In this document: positions 1 to 9,695 of the stretch, piece by piece
How positions within the stretch are numbered: position 1 is the first letter of the stretch
Layout: each line of letters starts with the position of its first letter
Translations under genes and position numbers: made by a program
From: JAJEDW01 sp963555775
GTDB lineage: Bacteria; Acidobacteriota; Terriglobia; 20CM-2-55-15
DNA length: 64,000 bases
Direction: 5' to 3'
Assembly (NCBI GenBank): GCA_963555775.3
Contig: CAUVWY020000010.1
Span: 620,001-684,000 of the forward strand
Notes under the pieces: generated by a model
Seen by the model: the letters and a program-made list of their open reading frames with translations, nothing else
What the model was told of the DNA's origin: nothing
Databases searched by the model: none

Positions 1-1
1 A

Positions 2-3000
2 CTCAATCTTTCTTACAACATCCTGACGACGCTGCCGCCGGACACGTTCCGCGGCCTGACCAATTTGGAGGAACTCAATCTTTCTTACAACACCCTGACG
101 ACGCTGCCCCCCGACACGTTCCGCGGTCTCGACAGTCTGCAGAGGCTTGACCTGAACTACAACGGTATGACGGCGCTGTCGGTGGACACGTTCCGCGATC
201 TCACCAATCTGCAGATCCTGAATGTGTCCAGCAACGCCTTGACCGCACTGGCCCCCGACACGTTCCGCGATCTCACCAATCTGCAGATGCTCTATCTTTT
301 CTCCAACGGCTTCGCGGCGCTGCCGCCGGAAGCGTTCCGAGGCCTGACCAATCTGCAAATCCTCCATCTTGGCAGCAACGAATTGACGACGCTCCCCGCG
401 GACGCGTTTCGCGGCCTCGACAGTTTGCGGCAACTCAGTCTCGGGAGAAATAGTCTGACGGCGCTGTCGCCGGAGATGTTCCGCGGCCTGACCAATCTCA
501 CGTTCCTCGATATTCCCGCCAACAAACTGACGGCGCTGCCGGCAGACGTGTTTCACGGCCTCGTGAATCTGAACCAACTCAACCTTGGTAACAATGCACT
601 CACGGCAGTGCCGTTGGAAGCGCTCCGCGACCTCGCCAATCTGCGGTCCCTGACTCTTTCCAAGAACTCCTTTACGGAGCTGCCGCCGGACGCGTTTCGC
701 GGTCTCACCAACGTGGCGTACCTACGAATTTCTGACAACTCCCTCAAGGCTCTCCCGGCGGGACTGTTCGACGGTCTCGCCAATCTGCGCGGCATAGATA
801 TGTCTCGCAACCTCTTGACGGCGTTACCGGCGGATTTATTCCGCGACTCTCCGAATCTGGAGCAGATCAACCTTTCTTACAACTCCTTGACGGCGCTTCC
901 GCCAGATCTGTTTCAGGGCCTCCCCAAACTGAGGGAACTCAAATTGGGGGACAACGCCCTGACGACACTGCCGGCTGACGTGTTCGGGGACGTTCCCAAT
1001 CTGCAGGATGTCGACCTTTCTTTCAACTACTTGACCGCGCTGCCGCGGGATCTGTTTCGCGGCCTTCCCAAGCTGCGAACCCTCGATCTTTCTTACAACT
1101 CGTTCAGGACGCTGCCCGCGGCCCTGCTCGACGATTTGCAGGCACGAGTGGGCCTGGACCTGGATTTGGAGGGGGCTCTCGACTTCATGGCTCCCGAATG
1201 GCAGCCGCTCTGGATCACGGGGGACTCCTCCAATAGGATCGACCTGGTCATCGTCGGCGATGCATACACGGCTTCCGAGATGCACAGGTTCGCCCGAGAC
1301 GCCAAAGCCGTACAAGACGCGTTGTTTTCCGAGGACCCGTTCCAGGAGTATGCAAACTATTTCAATGTCTGGCGCGTCGACGTTCCCAGCAACGAATCCG
1401 GCGCCTCCCGTCCGGGGCAGACACCGCCTGTCATGCGTGATACGGCTTTCGATGCCTCCTTCGACTACTTGCTCGGCGTCAACGACCGAAAAGTCATGAG
1501 AGTGATCGGTGGCACACCCGACGCCCGCGACGCCGTTCTGGTCCTTGTCAACGACCCCCAATTCGGAGGCACCGGCGGCGCCATCGCCGTAGCGAGTAAC
1601 GGCGGAGGACGGTTTGCCGACGTCGCCCTTCATGAACTGGGCCATTCGCTGGGGGGGTTGGCCGACGAGTACGTCCTCCCTGGCGCACGACTTAGCGGTC
1701 CCTGCACTGTCGGTAACTGGGAACCGACCGAAGCGAACGTGACGCGACAAACCGACCCTTCAGCCATCAAGTGGAGGCGCTGGATCGACCCCGCAACTCC
1801 GATCCCCACGACCACATCGTCGGAGACGTTTCTCTCGGAGGGAGTGCCCGGACTCTACGAAGGCGCCCGGTACTGTATAAAGGGAGTATACAGGCCCACA
1901 CTGACTTCGAAGATGAACGATAGCCGCGCGCCGTGGAAACAGATCAACACCGAGGAATGGGTGCGGGTCTTCTACGACCATGTGTCCCCCATCGATGCCT
2001 GGACACCCTCGACAAGGCTATTGACCTTGCCTCGCGGAGTGTCGCACACCTTTGCCGTGACCCCCATGTCGCCCGCGACGCATGGAATCCAGTTGGACTG
2101 GTCGGTTGACGGCGCGCCGATGGGCACCGGATCCAGTTTCGTTCTCGAGACGACGGCGATGACCGTCGGGGATCACGTCGTCACCGTTCGGGCATCCGAC
2201 GAGACGCCCATGGTCCGAAGCGATCCGTTCGAGGTGCTGTCGGCCCAGCAGAGTTGGACGGTCACGATCTTGTCCGTGGACAGTGAACCGTTCGAGATTC
2301 AGGATCGCGGCGCCGCCTCGATCGCGAGCAACGGAACGGGAACGACCATGAGGGCGGGCTATGGGCGCATCCTCGCCGACGCAGGTTCGACGACGCCTTC
2401 CGGCATCGCGGTTTTTCAATTCACAGACAGTGAAGGCGTGCTGATTTCCGAGGCGGGCGTCCCGGCGACCGAACCTGCCCGGGCCGGACGAATATTCGCC
2501 GAGGTGAACGGGCCCGTCAATACCGGATTGGCTATCGCCAATCCCAACGACGAACCGGCTACCATCGACTTCTATTTCACCGACACCGGTGGCGCCCGCG
2601 TCGCCGAAGGCAGCTTCGTGCTCGGCGCGCACCAACATATTGCAAAGTTCCTGAGCGATACGCCGTTCAACGGCGGAGACGAAGTATTGGGCACCTTCAC
2701 GTTCGCCTCGTCGATCCCCATAGCTGTCATTGCTTTACGGGGATTGATCAATCGGGCCGGTGAGTTCCTGATGACCACGCTCCCCGTCGCGCCCCTGTTC
2801 ATCCCTCGAACTCCGTTCTCCACGAACACGGAAAATAGGGATACCGTTTATTTTCCCCATTTCACCGATGGTGACGGATGGGCGACTCAGGTCATTCTGG
2901 TGAACCCGACGGCTCGTACGATTAGGGGAACTGTCCAGTTCGTCGGACCCGGCAGCGGCGCGACCGCGGCCGCCCCCGCCATCCTGACGTTGGACGACGG

Positions 3001-3697
3001 CCGGATGGGGTCGAGCTTCGATTACTCGATTCCTCCTCGCAGTTCGCAGAGACTCACAACCTCGAATCCCACGGGCAGGCCAACCAGCGGCTCTGTTCGC
3101 GCGACTCCCAACGAGGGGAGCGCGGCGCCCTCCGGCCTCGTCGTCTTTTCATTTATCCCTCCGGGCGGGGGGAAAACCGTTTCGGAAGCCGGCGTACCCG
3201 CCCTGCCGGCAGGATCGGCATTTCGTGTTCCTGTCGACGCGTTCGGCACGCCCGAGCACCCAAATTCGATTCGAACCGGACTGGCCATCGCCAACACGGC
3301 CACTACGTCCACGACGGTGACCCTGGAGGTCACCGGCATCGATGGATTGACGGCGACCACACCGACAACGCTGTCGCTTCCACCGTCGGGTCAGGTGGCT
3401 CGTTTCATCGACGATTTCTTCGACTCGCTGCCGGAAAACTTCTCCGGAGTGCTCCGGGTGACTTCGACCGCCCAGGTTGCGGTCGTCGCGTTGAGACTGC
3501 GGATCAACGAACGCGGGGAACTGAAGGTGACGACGACCACGCCATCGAATGAAACTGAGGCGTCGACCATGGCGGACCGGTTCTTCCCACACATCGTGGA
3601 CTCCGGGGGCTGGACCACGCAGTTCATTCTGTTCAGCGGAACGACCGGCGAACCCTCGTCCGGAACATTGAAAATAATTCTTTTTCCGCCCGAGTAA
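2..3697 (+). CDS. Secreted LRR protein with M64 metallopeptidase domain (5' end outside window)
   Basis: The reading frame is open from base 2, so the gene begins before the window; the in-frame TTG at 65 is not a credible start. Sixteen 24-residue LRRs of the LxLxxNxLTxLPxDxFRGLxNL type fill residues 1-384, ending in a cap (LLDDLQARVG). An M64 (IgA peptidase-like) domain follows at about 398-670, with zinc motif HELGH at 544-548 and a downstream LADEY supplying the expected acidic ligand. An Ig-like stretch (about 670-755) precedes C-terminal beta-rich repeats (about 775-1231). LRR and C-terminal parts are closely matched in the next gene, which lacks the peptidase. Known from the family: M64 members are secreted zinc endopeptidases. 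Inferred: a surface or secreted protease with an LRR recognition arm. Substrate unknown. Confidence 0.85.
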   Translation, partial: LNLSYNILTTLPPDTFRGLTNLEELNLSYNTLTTLPPDTFRGLDSLQRLDLNYNGMTALSVDTFRDLTNLQILNVSSNALTALAPDTFRDLTNLQMLYLFSNGFAALPPEAFRGLTNLQILHLGSNELTTLPADAFRGLDSLRQLSLGRNSLTALSPEMFRGLTNLTFLDIPANKLTALPADVFHGLVNLNQLNLGNNALTAVPLEALRDLANLRSLTLSKNSFTELPPDAFRGLTNVAYLRISDNSLKALPAGLFDGLANLRGIDMSRNLLTALPADLFRDSPNLEQINLSYNSLTALPPDLFQGLPKLRELKLGDNALTTLPADVFGDVPNLQDVDLSFNYLTALPRDLFRGLPKLRTLDLSYNSFRTLPAALLDDLQARVGLDLDLEGALDFMAPEWQPLWITGDSSNRIDLVIVGDAYTASEMHRFARDAKAVQDALFSEDPFQEYANYFNVWRVDVPSNESGASRPGQTPPVMRDTAFDASFDYLLGVNDRKVMRVIGGTPDARDAVLVLVNDPQFGGTGGAIAVASNGGGRFADVALHELGHSLGGLADEYVLPGARLSGPCTVGNWEPTEANVTRQTDPSAIKWRRWIDPATPIPTTTSSETFLSEGVPGLYEGARYCIKGVYRPTLTSKMNDSRAPWKQINTEEWVRVFYDHVSPIDAWTPSTRLLTLPRGVSHTFAVTPMSPATHGIQLDWSVDGAPMGTGSSFVLETTAMTVGDHVVTVRASDETPMVRSDPFEVLSAQQSWTVTILSVDSEPFEIQDRGAASIASNGTGTTMRAGYGRILADAGSTTPSGIAVFQFTDSEGVLISEAGVPATEPARAGRIFAEVNGPVNTGLAIANPNDEPATIDFYFTDTGGARVAEGSFVLGAHQHIAKFLSDTPFNGGDEVLGTFTFASSIPIAVIALRGLINRAGEFLMTTLPVAPLFIPRTPFSTNTENRDTVYFPHFTDGDGWATQVILVNPTARTIRGTVQFVGPGSGATAAAPAILTLDDGRMGSSFDYSIPPRSSQRLTTSNPTGRPTSGSVRATPNEGSAAPSGLVVFSFIPPGGGKTVSEAGVPALPAGSAFRVPVDAFGTPEHPNSIRTGLAIANTATTSTTVTLEVTGIDGLTATTPTTLSLPPSGQVARFIDDFFDSLPENFSGVLRVTSTAQVAVVALRLRINERGELKVTTTTPSNETEASTMADRFFPHIVDSGGWTTQFILFSGTTGEPSSGTLKIILFPPE

Positions 3698-3849
3698 CCG
3701 CTCGGTCAGCCAATCCGCTGGCGTGATTGATTCAGAGAGGAAACGGCCGCTCCTGTGGAAATTGGTCACGGTTGCGGGGACAGCTTGTCATGATGCGTAG
3801 GAACAGGGATGCGAACCCGGACTGCCGGACACGCCGAGAGGAGAGTGCG

Positions 3850-4887
3850 ATGGTGTCGACCTTGACGAAATATTGGTGCTGCCAGCGGCCGTGGCCGGTG
3901 CCGGCAGCCGTGGCCGTTTACGCGAGTCTGGCGCTAACCGCGCTGCTGGCCATGCCGATCAAAGGGCAGGCTCAGGCTAACGCCGGAATTTGCGACCGCA
4001 CACCGCAGGTGCGCGACGCCATCCTCGGCCGGATTCGGGGCGGCGTCGCCTGTGAAGATGTGACCACCGCCCAACTTGCGACAATCACCGGCAAGCTGGA
4101 TCTCAACAACCAATCCGCGAGAAAAATTGCAAATCTGAAGATCGGCGATTTTGACGGTCTCGCCAACCTGGGGACCCTCGATCTTTCTTACAACTACCTG
4201 ACGACGCTGCCAGAGGGCGTGTTCAGCGGCCTCACCGACCTGCAGGATCTGGATCTTTCGAGCAACGTACTGACGACGCTGCCAGAGGGCCTCTTCCAAG
4301 GCCTGACCAATCTCCAGCGCCTCGATCTTTCTATTATTCACCTGACGACGTTGCCGGTGGACGTGTTCAGCGGCCTCTCCAATCTACAGGTACTACATCT
4401 TATCGGCAACCCCCTGACGGCGCTGCCCGCCGATGTGTTCAGCAGCCTCTCCAATCTGCAGCGCCTTGAGCTTCATAGCAACAGCCTGACGACGTTGCCG
4501 GAGGGAGTGTTCAGGCGCCTCTCCAATCTGCAGCTCCTTAATCTTCATAGTAACCGCCTGACGACGTTGCCGGAGGGAGTGTTCAGCGGCCTCGATAATC
4601 TGCGGGAACTCTATCTTTTCCACAACCTATTGGGCACTTTTTCCGCGGGTGTGTTCAATGGTCTTCCCAATCTGTCCGTCCTCCACCTTTGGAGCACCAC
4701 ATTGACGGCGCTGCCGGTGGACGTGTTCAGCAGCCTCAATAACCTGCGTGAACTCAATCTTGCTCAAAACTTCCTGACGACACTGCCGGACGGCGTGTTC
4801 AACGGCCTCTCCAATCTGCAGGAATTATATCTTGACGGCACCGCCCGCGGATGTGTTCAGCAGTCTCTCCAATCTGCAGCGCCTTAG
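3850..4887 (+). CDS. Secreted LRR protein, 5' half of a frameshifted gene
   Basis: The ATG at 3850 follows an AGGAG-type site (about 3838-3844) and begins a signal-peptide-like N-terminus with a hydrophobic stretch (AVYASLALTALLAM) and cleavage near GQAQA. A start at the upstream TTG (3727) would add an unlikely 41-residue leader. After residue 47 comes the ICDRTPQVRDAI block that often precedes bacterial LRR arrays, then nine full 24-residue LRRs. The frame leaves the LRR pattern after LYLDG and stops at 4887, while the pattern resumes in the +1 frame at 4832. This was one gene of about 1,060 codons running to 7039; see the finding on the 14-bp deletion. As it stands it encodes a truncated secreted LRR protein without the C-terminal module. 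Confidence 0.75.
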   Translation: MVSTLTKYWCCQRPWPVPAAVAVYASLALTALLAMPIKGQAQANAGICDRTPQVRDAILGRIRGGVACEDVTTAQLATITGKLDLNNQSARKIANLKIGDFDGLANLGTLDLSYNYLTTLPEGVFSGLTDLQDLDLSSNVLTTLPEGLFQGLTNLQRLDLSIIHLTTLPVDVFSGLSNLQVLHLIGNPLTALPADVFSSLSNLQRLELHSNSLTTLPEGVFRRLSNLQLLNLHSNRLTTLPEGVFSGLDNLRELYLFHNLLGTFSAGVFNGLPNLSVLHLWSTTLTALPVDVFSSLNNLRELNLAQNFLTTLPDGVFNGLSNLQELYLDGTARGCVQQSLQSAAP

Positions 4888-7039
4888 TCTTGATAGCAAC
4901 CCCCTGACGACTTTGTCGACTGACTGGTTCCGCGGCCTCTCCAATCTGCAGCGCCTTAGTCTTCAGCACAACACCCTGACGACACTACCGGAGGGCGTGT
5001 TCCACCGCGTCTCCAATCTGCAGGAACTATATCTTGACGGCAACGCCCTGACGACGCTACCGGAGGGCGTGTTCCACGGCCTCTCCAATCTGCAGATCCT
5101 CAATCTTCAGTACAACGACCTGACGACGTTGCCGGAAGCCGTGTTCCAAGACCTGACCAATCTGGAGTGGCTCGATCTTCATTGGAACGCCCTGACGACT
5201 TTGTCGACTGACTGGTTCCGCGGCCTCACCAATCTGCAGCACCTCAATCTTCAGTACAACGACCTGACGACGTTGCCGGCGGCCGTGTTCCAAGACCTGA
5301 CCAATCTGGAGTGGCTCGATGTTTCTCACAACGCCCTGACGACGTTGCCGGCGGCCGTGTTCCAAGACCTGACCAATCTGGAGTGGCTCGATGTTTCTCA
5401 CAACGCCCTGACGACGCTGCCGGCGGCCGTGTTCCAAGACCTGACCAATCTGAAAAGGCTTTATCTTTATGGGAACGCCCTGACGACGCTGCCGGGAGCT
5501 CTGCTCGACGATTTGCAGGCACGTGTGGGTCTCCGTGTTGGTGATTTGAGTTCGAACCCCGGCTTTCTGGGGCCTGGCCCCTTCGACTTCGCAAGGACCG
5601 GGACCGTGGGGGTCGAATCGTTCGAAATCCCGAATCTGGGAGGACGGTCCATCACGAGCAGCGGAACAGAAGCGGACATGAGATCGGGCTATGGACGCAT
5701 CGGTGCGGACGCGGGTTCGACCACGCCTTCCGGGATCGCCATTTTCGGATTCAGGCAGGGCGGCGTGCTCATTGCCGAAGCGGGCGTTCCGGCAGCCGAA
5801 CCGATCCGGGAAGGGCAGATATTCGCCGAAGTGAGCGGGCCCGTCAATACCGGCCTGGCCATGGCCAATCCCAACGACTCGCCAGCAACCATCGTCTTCC
5901 ATTTCAGGGACGCCGAGGGCGAACGTTTCGGTGACGGCCAATTGGTGTTGGACGCGCATCAGCAGACTGCGAAGTTCCTCAACCAGGAACCGTTCAACAG
6001 TGGCGAGGTGGAATCGGGCACCTTCACGTTCACCTCATCGGTGCCCATCGCCGTCGTTGCTCTACGGGGATTGACCAACCAGGACGACGAGTTCCTGATG
6101 ACCACGCTCCCGGTCGCGCCCCTGGCGTCGACCTCGAACGATACGGTCTACTTCCCGCATTTCACCGATGGCACCGGATGGGTGACTCAGGTCATTCTCG
6201 TCAACCCCACGGATGAAACGATCGCCGGAAAGATCCAGTTCGTTGACCAGGGCAGCGCAACCGCCCCCGCCGCCCTGACCCTGGCCGATGGCCGGACGGG
6301 ATCGGAATTTCCGTATTCGATTCCTGCCCGCGGTTCCCGAAGATTCACCACCTCGAATCCCACGGGCCGGGTGACCAGTGGCTCCGTGCGCGCGACTCCC
6401 GACGAGGGGAGCGTCGCGCCCTCCGGTCTGGTCGTCTTTTCCTTTACCACGGGTGGAAAAACCGTTTCCGAGGTCGGCGTCAACGCGCTGACGGCGGGAC
6501 GGGCATTTCGCTTATACGCCGAATCGTCGGGAACGCCCAATCAGCCGGGATCGATCCGAACCGGGCTGGCAATCACTAACGCCGCGGACGTTGTTAATAC
6601 GGTGACGCTGGAAGTGGCGGGCCTCGATGGCTCGATGGCGATGGGGGTCGCCCCGGTCACGCTGCCGCTTCCACCGTCGGGACAGGTGGCCCGTTTCCTG
6701 GACGAGATCTTCGACTCGCTGCCGGGCGACTTCTCAGGAGTGCTCCGGGTCACCTCGACCACCGATGTCGCCATCGTGGGACTGCGATTGCGCTTCAACG
6801 ACCGGGGCGAACTCAAGATGACGACCACTCCGCCATCGGACGAGACGCGCGCGCCGACCATCATGGACCGATTCTTCGCGCATATCGTGGATTCCGCGGG
6901 ATGGTCCACGCAGTTCATCCTGTTCAACGGGACCGCGGGTCAGATCTCTGGAACATTGAGTTTCATCGATACCGCGGGAGAACCCTGGAATCTGCCCACC
7001 ACGAACCGCGATTCGGAGGGTTCTGACTCCCCGGATTAG
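4832..7039 (+). CDS. LRR protein, 3' half of a frameshifted gene with C-terminal beta repeats
   Basis: Continuation, in the +1 frame, of the gene starting at 3850. Codons from 4832 (TTG ACG GCA) restore the LRR pattern; TTG is probably not a real start, and no ribosome-binding site or signal peptide precedes it. It holds about ten LRRs, three of them almost identical at DNA level (72-bp units around 5240-5460), the same LLDDLQARVG cap as the upstream paralogue, and then the same C-terminal beta-rich modules (from about 5600). The M64 and Ig-like section of the paralogue is absent, so the cap runs straight into the C-terminal part. The paralogues therefore differ by gain or loss of a whole protease cassette. 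It is likely untranslated unless the frameshift is suppressed or is a sequencing error. Confidence 0.7.
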   Translation: MTAPPADVFSSLSNLQRLSLDSNPLTTLSTDWFRGLSNLQRLSLQHNTLTTLPEGVFHRVSNLQELYLDGNALTTLPEGVFHGLSNLQILNLQYNDLTTLPEAVFQDLTNLEWLDLHWNALTTLSTDWFRGLTNLQHLNLQYNDLTTLPAAVFQDLTNLEWLDVSHNALTTLPAAVFQDLTNLEWLDVSHNALTTLPAAVFQDLTNLKRLYLYGNALTTLPGALLDDLQARVGLRVGDLSSNPGFLGPGPFDFARTGTVGVESFEIPNLGGRSITSSGTEADMRSGYGRIGADAGSTTPSGIAIFGFRQGGVLIAEAGVPAAEPIREGQIFAEVSGPVNTGLAMANPNDSPATIVFHFRDAEGERFGDGQLVLDAHQQTAKFLNQEPFNSGEVESGTFTFTSSVPIAVVALRGLTNQDDEFLMTTLPVAPLASTSNDTVYFPHFTDGTGWVTQVILVNPTDETIAGKIQFVDQGSATAPAALTLADGRTGSEFPYSIPARGSRRFTTSNPTGRVTSGSVRATPDEGSVAPSGLVVFSFTTGGKTVSEVGVNALTAGRAFRLYAESSGTPNQPGSIRTGLAITNAADVVNTVTLEVAGLDGSMAMGVAPVTLPLPPSGQVARFLDEIFDSLPGDFSGVLRVTSTTDVAIVGLRLRFNDRGELKMTTTPPSDETRAPTIMDRFFAHIVDSAGWSTQFILFNGTAGQISGTLSFIDTAGEPWNLPTTNRDSEGSDSPD

Positions 7040-7089
7040 CGCGCATTCATCAGCCGAAGGGCGGGCAATGCCGCTGCGGTTCAGACCCT

Positions 7090-8013
7090 TCAGAACGCGT
7101 AGCGGACGGATACCCGCAGTTCATGACTGGACAGATTTGCCCGTGTTTCGTCCAGATCTATCTCCAGCGGGTTGCGGCTTCCGTCGCGCCAGACGACCCG
7201 GCCCCCGGCCTTGCCGGTTTCGACGGCGCCGAAATCCGCGTAACGCCATGCGAGATCGAGCGTCACCGCCCTGCCTGAAAACATCGCAACTCCAGCCGTC
7301 ATCATTCCGGCGGGATTGACCCGGCGGTCGCCCGGAACGACGGTCGTTGTCTTCGGGAACTCCATGCGGGTTTCATCGATATCGATGAGGGACAGGCCAA
7401 TGCCGCCCCCAATGAACGGGCTGAAGGGACCGGGCCGGGGCAGGCCGAGTAGGGGCAGGTCCAGGTAAGCGGTGAGCATGCCCGACAGCGAAGACAGTTC
7501 CGCCGAGACGGACTGTTCGCCCGTGGTTTGAAGAAAATTGGCGCGACCCTCGAAAGAAAAGCTCGGACGGTACTGCACTGTGGCTTCAAGCCGCAGGAAA
7601 GGCGCAGCGACATAGCCGCCCCCGAGTTCAAGGCCGGCCATAGTACCGAAATCGCCGAGCGATCCCAGGGGAGCGTCGTCGATACCCGTCGCGCATCCAT
7701 AGAGGTGCATCGGACTCGAACAGTCCTTGTCCGTGAACCGCGTTTCCCCCGCCCGGTCGAGAACAAACCCGGCCAGGACATAGAAATCGTTCGAAGCCGT
7801 GGCGCCGGAAGATACTTGCGCCGCGGCATCGGGGGCGCCGCGCATCGGTCGGCGCGTGGGTTGCCCGGACGCGGGTTGCAGGGACGCCGCTTCCACGGAC
7901 TCGCTTTCAGCGATGACGCCGGCCGTCTGCGCGACTACCGTGGACGGCATCGCCGTCGCCACGCAGGCCGCGGCAATTGCAGTCCGAAGCCGGGACGCCC
8001 GAGAAAGGATCAC
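7090..8013 (-). CDS. Outer-membrane beta-barrel protein
   Basis: A 307-residue protein with a clear N-terminal signal peptide (about residues 1-28, cleaving near VVAQ) and alternating hydrophobic strands typical of an eight- to ten-stranded barrel. It ends VSVRYAF, the C-terminal aromatic signature read by the BAM complex. The region after the signal is low-complexity (Ala/Ser/Pro). The gene converges on the LRR gene at 7039 and lies just downstream of rhlE on the same strand (26-bp gap). Specific function not recognisable; structural role, small-molecule channel or adhesin are all possible. Confidence 0.65.
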   Translation of the reverse strand: MILSRASRLRTAIAAACVATAMPSTVVAQTAGVIAESESVEAASLQPASGQPTRRPMRGAPDAAAQVSSGATASNDFYVLAGFVLDRAGETRFTDKDCSSPMHLYGCATGIDDAPLGSLGDFGTMAGLELGGGYVAAPFLRLEATVQYRPSFSFEGRANFLQTTGEQSVSAELSSLSGMLTAYLDLPLLGLPRPGPFSPFIGGGIGLSLIDIDETRMEFPKTTTVVPGDRRVNPAGMMTAGVAMFSGRAVTLDLAWRYADFGAVETGKAGGRVVWRDGSRNPLEIDLDETRANLSSHELRVSVRYAF

Positions 8014-8039
8014 CGATTTCCCCCCATCGTCGCAGGCCC

Positions 8040-9410
8040 TCAGGCAGCTTTTCCACCACCGCGTCCGGCCCGGGAATGGCCATTCCGCGACTTGAATCCG
8101 GAACCGCCCGCTTTCCCTGAATTGCGTTTCGCCACGACCGGCGACTCACGTCGTCTTCCCGCGACGTTCGGTCGGAATTCCGCCCGTCCACGATCATACA
8201 CCGGCCTCCGCGCGGGCCGGTTGACCTTGCCCGCGAACCCGTTAAGAATCGGCTCGGGACGTATGGCCGGATCGGGAAAATACCCGTCCACCGCGACCTT
8301 CGGGATATCGGTTTTGAGCAACCGCTCGATATCGGTGAGCAGCTTCTTTTCGTCCACGCACACCAGAGAGACCGCCTGCCCCTCATTACCGGCGCGGCCG
8401 GTACGTCCGATGCGGTGCACGTAATCTTCGGGAACATGGGGAAGCTCGTAATTGACCACATGCGGAAGCTGATCGATGTCCAATCCACGCGACGCGAGAT
8501 CGGTTGCGACCAGGACTCGCAATTCGCCTCTCTTGAACCCGTCCAATGCACGAGTTCGAGCGCCCTGGCTCTTGTTTCCGTGGATCGCGTCGGCGGTCAA
8601 TCCATCCTGTTCCAGTTGCCGGGCCAGGCGGTTGGCGCCATGTTTCGTCCGTGTGAACACCAGCACCTGACGCCAGTCGCCGGAATCGATCAGTTGGCTC
8701 AGCAATTCCCGTTTCCGATGCTTGTCCACCGGGTGTACGACTTGCTCGATGCCATCCGCGGTAATGCGGCGGCGAGCGGCCTCGATCAGCTTGGGACGAT
8801 TGAGCATGCGAGCGGCCAGTTCCTTGATTTCGGTTGGAAGCGTGGCTGAAAACAACAGGTTCTGACGGACGCCGTTATCGGGCAGCAGCGCCAGTATCCG
8901 CCGGATATCGTGGATGAAGCCCATATCCAGCATCCGGTCGGCTTCATCGAGCACCAGGATCTCGATCCGGGACAGATCTACCGTCTTCTGCCCGGCATGA
9001 TCCAACAACCTGCCGGGTGTGGCAACCAGGATGTCGACGCCTCGACGGAGCCTTTCAATCTGGGGTTTGATATTGACTCCGCCAAAAATCACGGTCGATT
9101 GAAGCGGCAGGTGGCGGCCGTATGTTGCGATGCTGGCCCTGACCTGGGCTGCAAGCTCGCGCGTCGGTGTGAGCACCAGGGCCCGAATCGCGCGACGGGT
9201 TGTCCGCCCGGATGAATAACCGAGCCTCTGCAGCAGCGGCAGGGTAAAGGCGGCAGTCTTGCCCGTGCCGGTCTGCGCGGCGGCCATCACGTCCCTGCCG
9301 TCCAGAATGATGGGAATCGCCTGTTGTTGAATAGGCGTGGGCTCAAGGTATCCCTGTGCGCTGACGGCGCGCAGGAGTTCGGCCGACAGGCCGAGAGAAT
9401 CGAATGACAT
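8040..9410 (-). CDS. rhlE: DEAD-box ATP-dependent RNA helicase RhlE
   Basis: A 456-residue DEAD-box helicase. In order: Q motif (GYLEPTPIQQQAIP), motif I AAQTGTGKT, DEAD box, SAT motif, and C-terminal HRIGRTGRAG motif. A basic Arg/Lys/Gly-rich tail (from about residue 385) is as expected for RhlE, which remodels rRNA and mRNA structures in ribosome assembly and RNA decay. The ATG at 9410 starts MSFDSLGL, the usual RhlE opening; the TTG one codon upstream is less likely. A weak GGAG lies about 11 bases upstream. Confidence 0.93.
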   Translation of the reverse strand: MSFDSLGLSAELLRAVSAQGYLEPTPIQQQAIPIILDGRDVMAAAQTGTGKTAAFTLPLLQRLGYSSGRTTRRAIRALVLTPTRELAAQVRASIATYGRHLPLQSTVIFGGVNIKPQIERLRRGVDILVATPGRLLDHAGQKTVDLSRIEILVLDEADRMLDMGFIHDIRRILALLPDNGVRQNLLFSATLPTEIKELAARMLNRPKLIEAARRRITADGIEQVVHPVDKHRKRELLSQLIDSGDWRQVLVFTRTKHGANRLARQLEQDGLTADAIHGNKSQGARTRALDGFKRGELRVLVATDLASRGLDIDQLPHVVNYELPHVPEDYVHRIGRTGRAGNEGQAVSLVCVDEKKLLTDIERLLKTDIPKVAVDGYFPDPAIRPEPILNGFAGKVNRPARRPVYDRGRAEFRPNVAGRRRESPVVAKRNSGKAGGSGFKSRNGHSRAGRGGGKAA

Positions 9411-9500
9411 CAAGTAATTTGCTCCGATGTTGCCTTGCCGGCAGAAACAATGCCGGCGGGAACGGGTTCAGCAATCGGTGGGAGACCCCTACAGGGATCC

Positions 9501-9522
9501 TGCAGGCTTCTGCCACGGGCTG
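9501..9522 (+). repeat. Short dispersed repeat, copy 1 (TTCTGCCACGGGCTG core)
   Basis: TGCAGG followed by the core. The same 22-nt arrangement with one mismatch lies at 9931-9952, and a related copy at 19310-19330. All are intergenic. Confidence 0.6.
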
Positions 9523-9680
9523 CCAGGTTGGTTGTATTGAAATCTAGTTATCCAAGCGGGAGGACCTGCCACAACAGATGCAATCGGCTCAGGAGTTTCG
9601 CAGCGCCCCAAGGGAATTTCCTTCTGGAGTCGCCAAGCGTGCCGCCGACTCAGGGCATGGGAAGAAGCAGTCTAACATAA

Positions 9681-9695
9681 CAGCCCATGGCAGGA
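9681..9695 (-). repeat. Short dispersed repeat, inverted relative
   Basis: CAGCCCATGGCAGGA is the reverse complement, with one mismatch, of the TTCTGCCATGGGCTG form seen at 19310-19330. Confidence 0.45.

Noticed and set aside
65..97. TTG at 65 as the start of the first LRR gene
   Set aside because: The frame is open from base 2 with a full LRR unit before the TTG; the start is outside the window.
836..1750. 304-residue minus-strand ORF
   Set aside because: Shadow frame of the LRR-M64 gene in GC-rich DNA, no family signal.
2..5600. Diversity-generating retroelement acting on the LRR genes
   Set aside because: No reverse transcriptase or template repeat in the window; variation fits ordinary repeat recombination.
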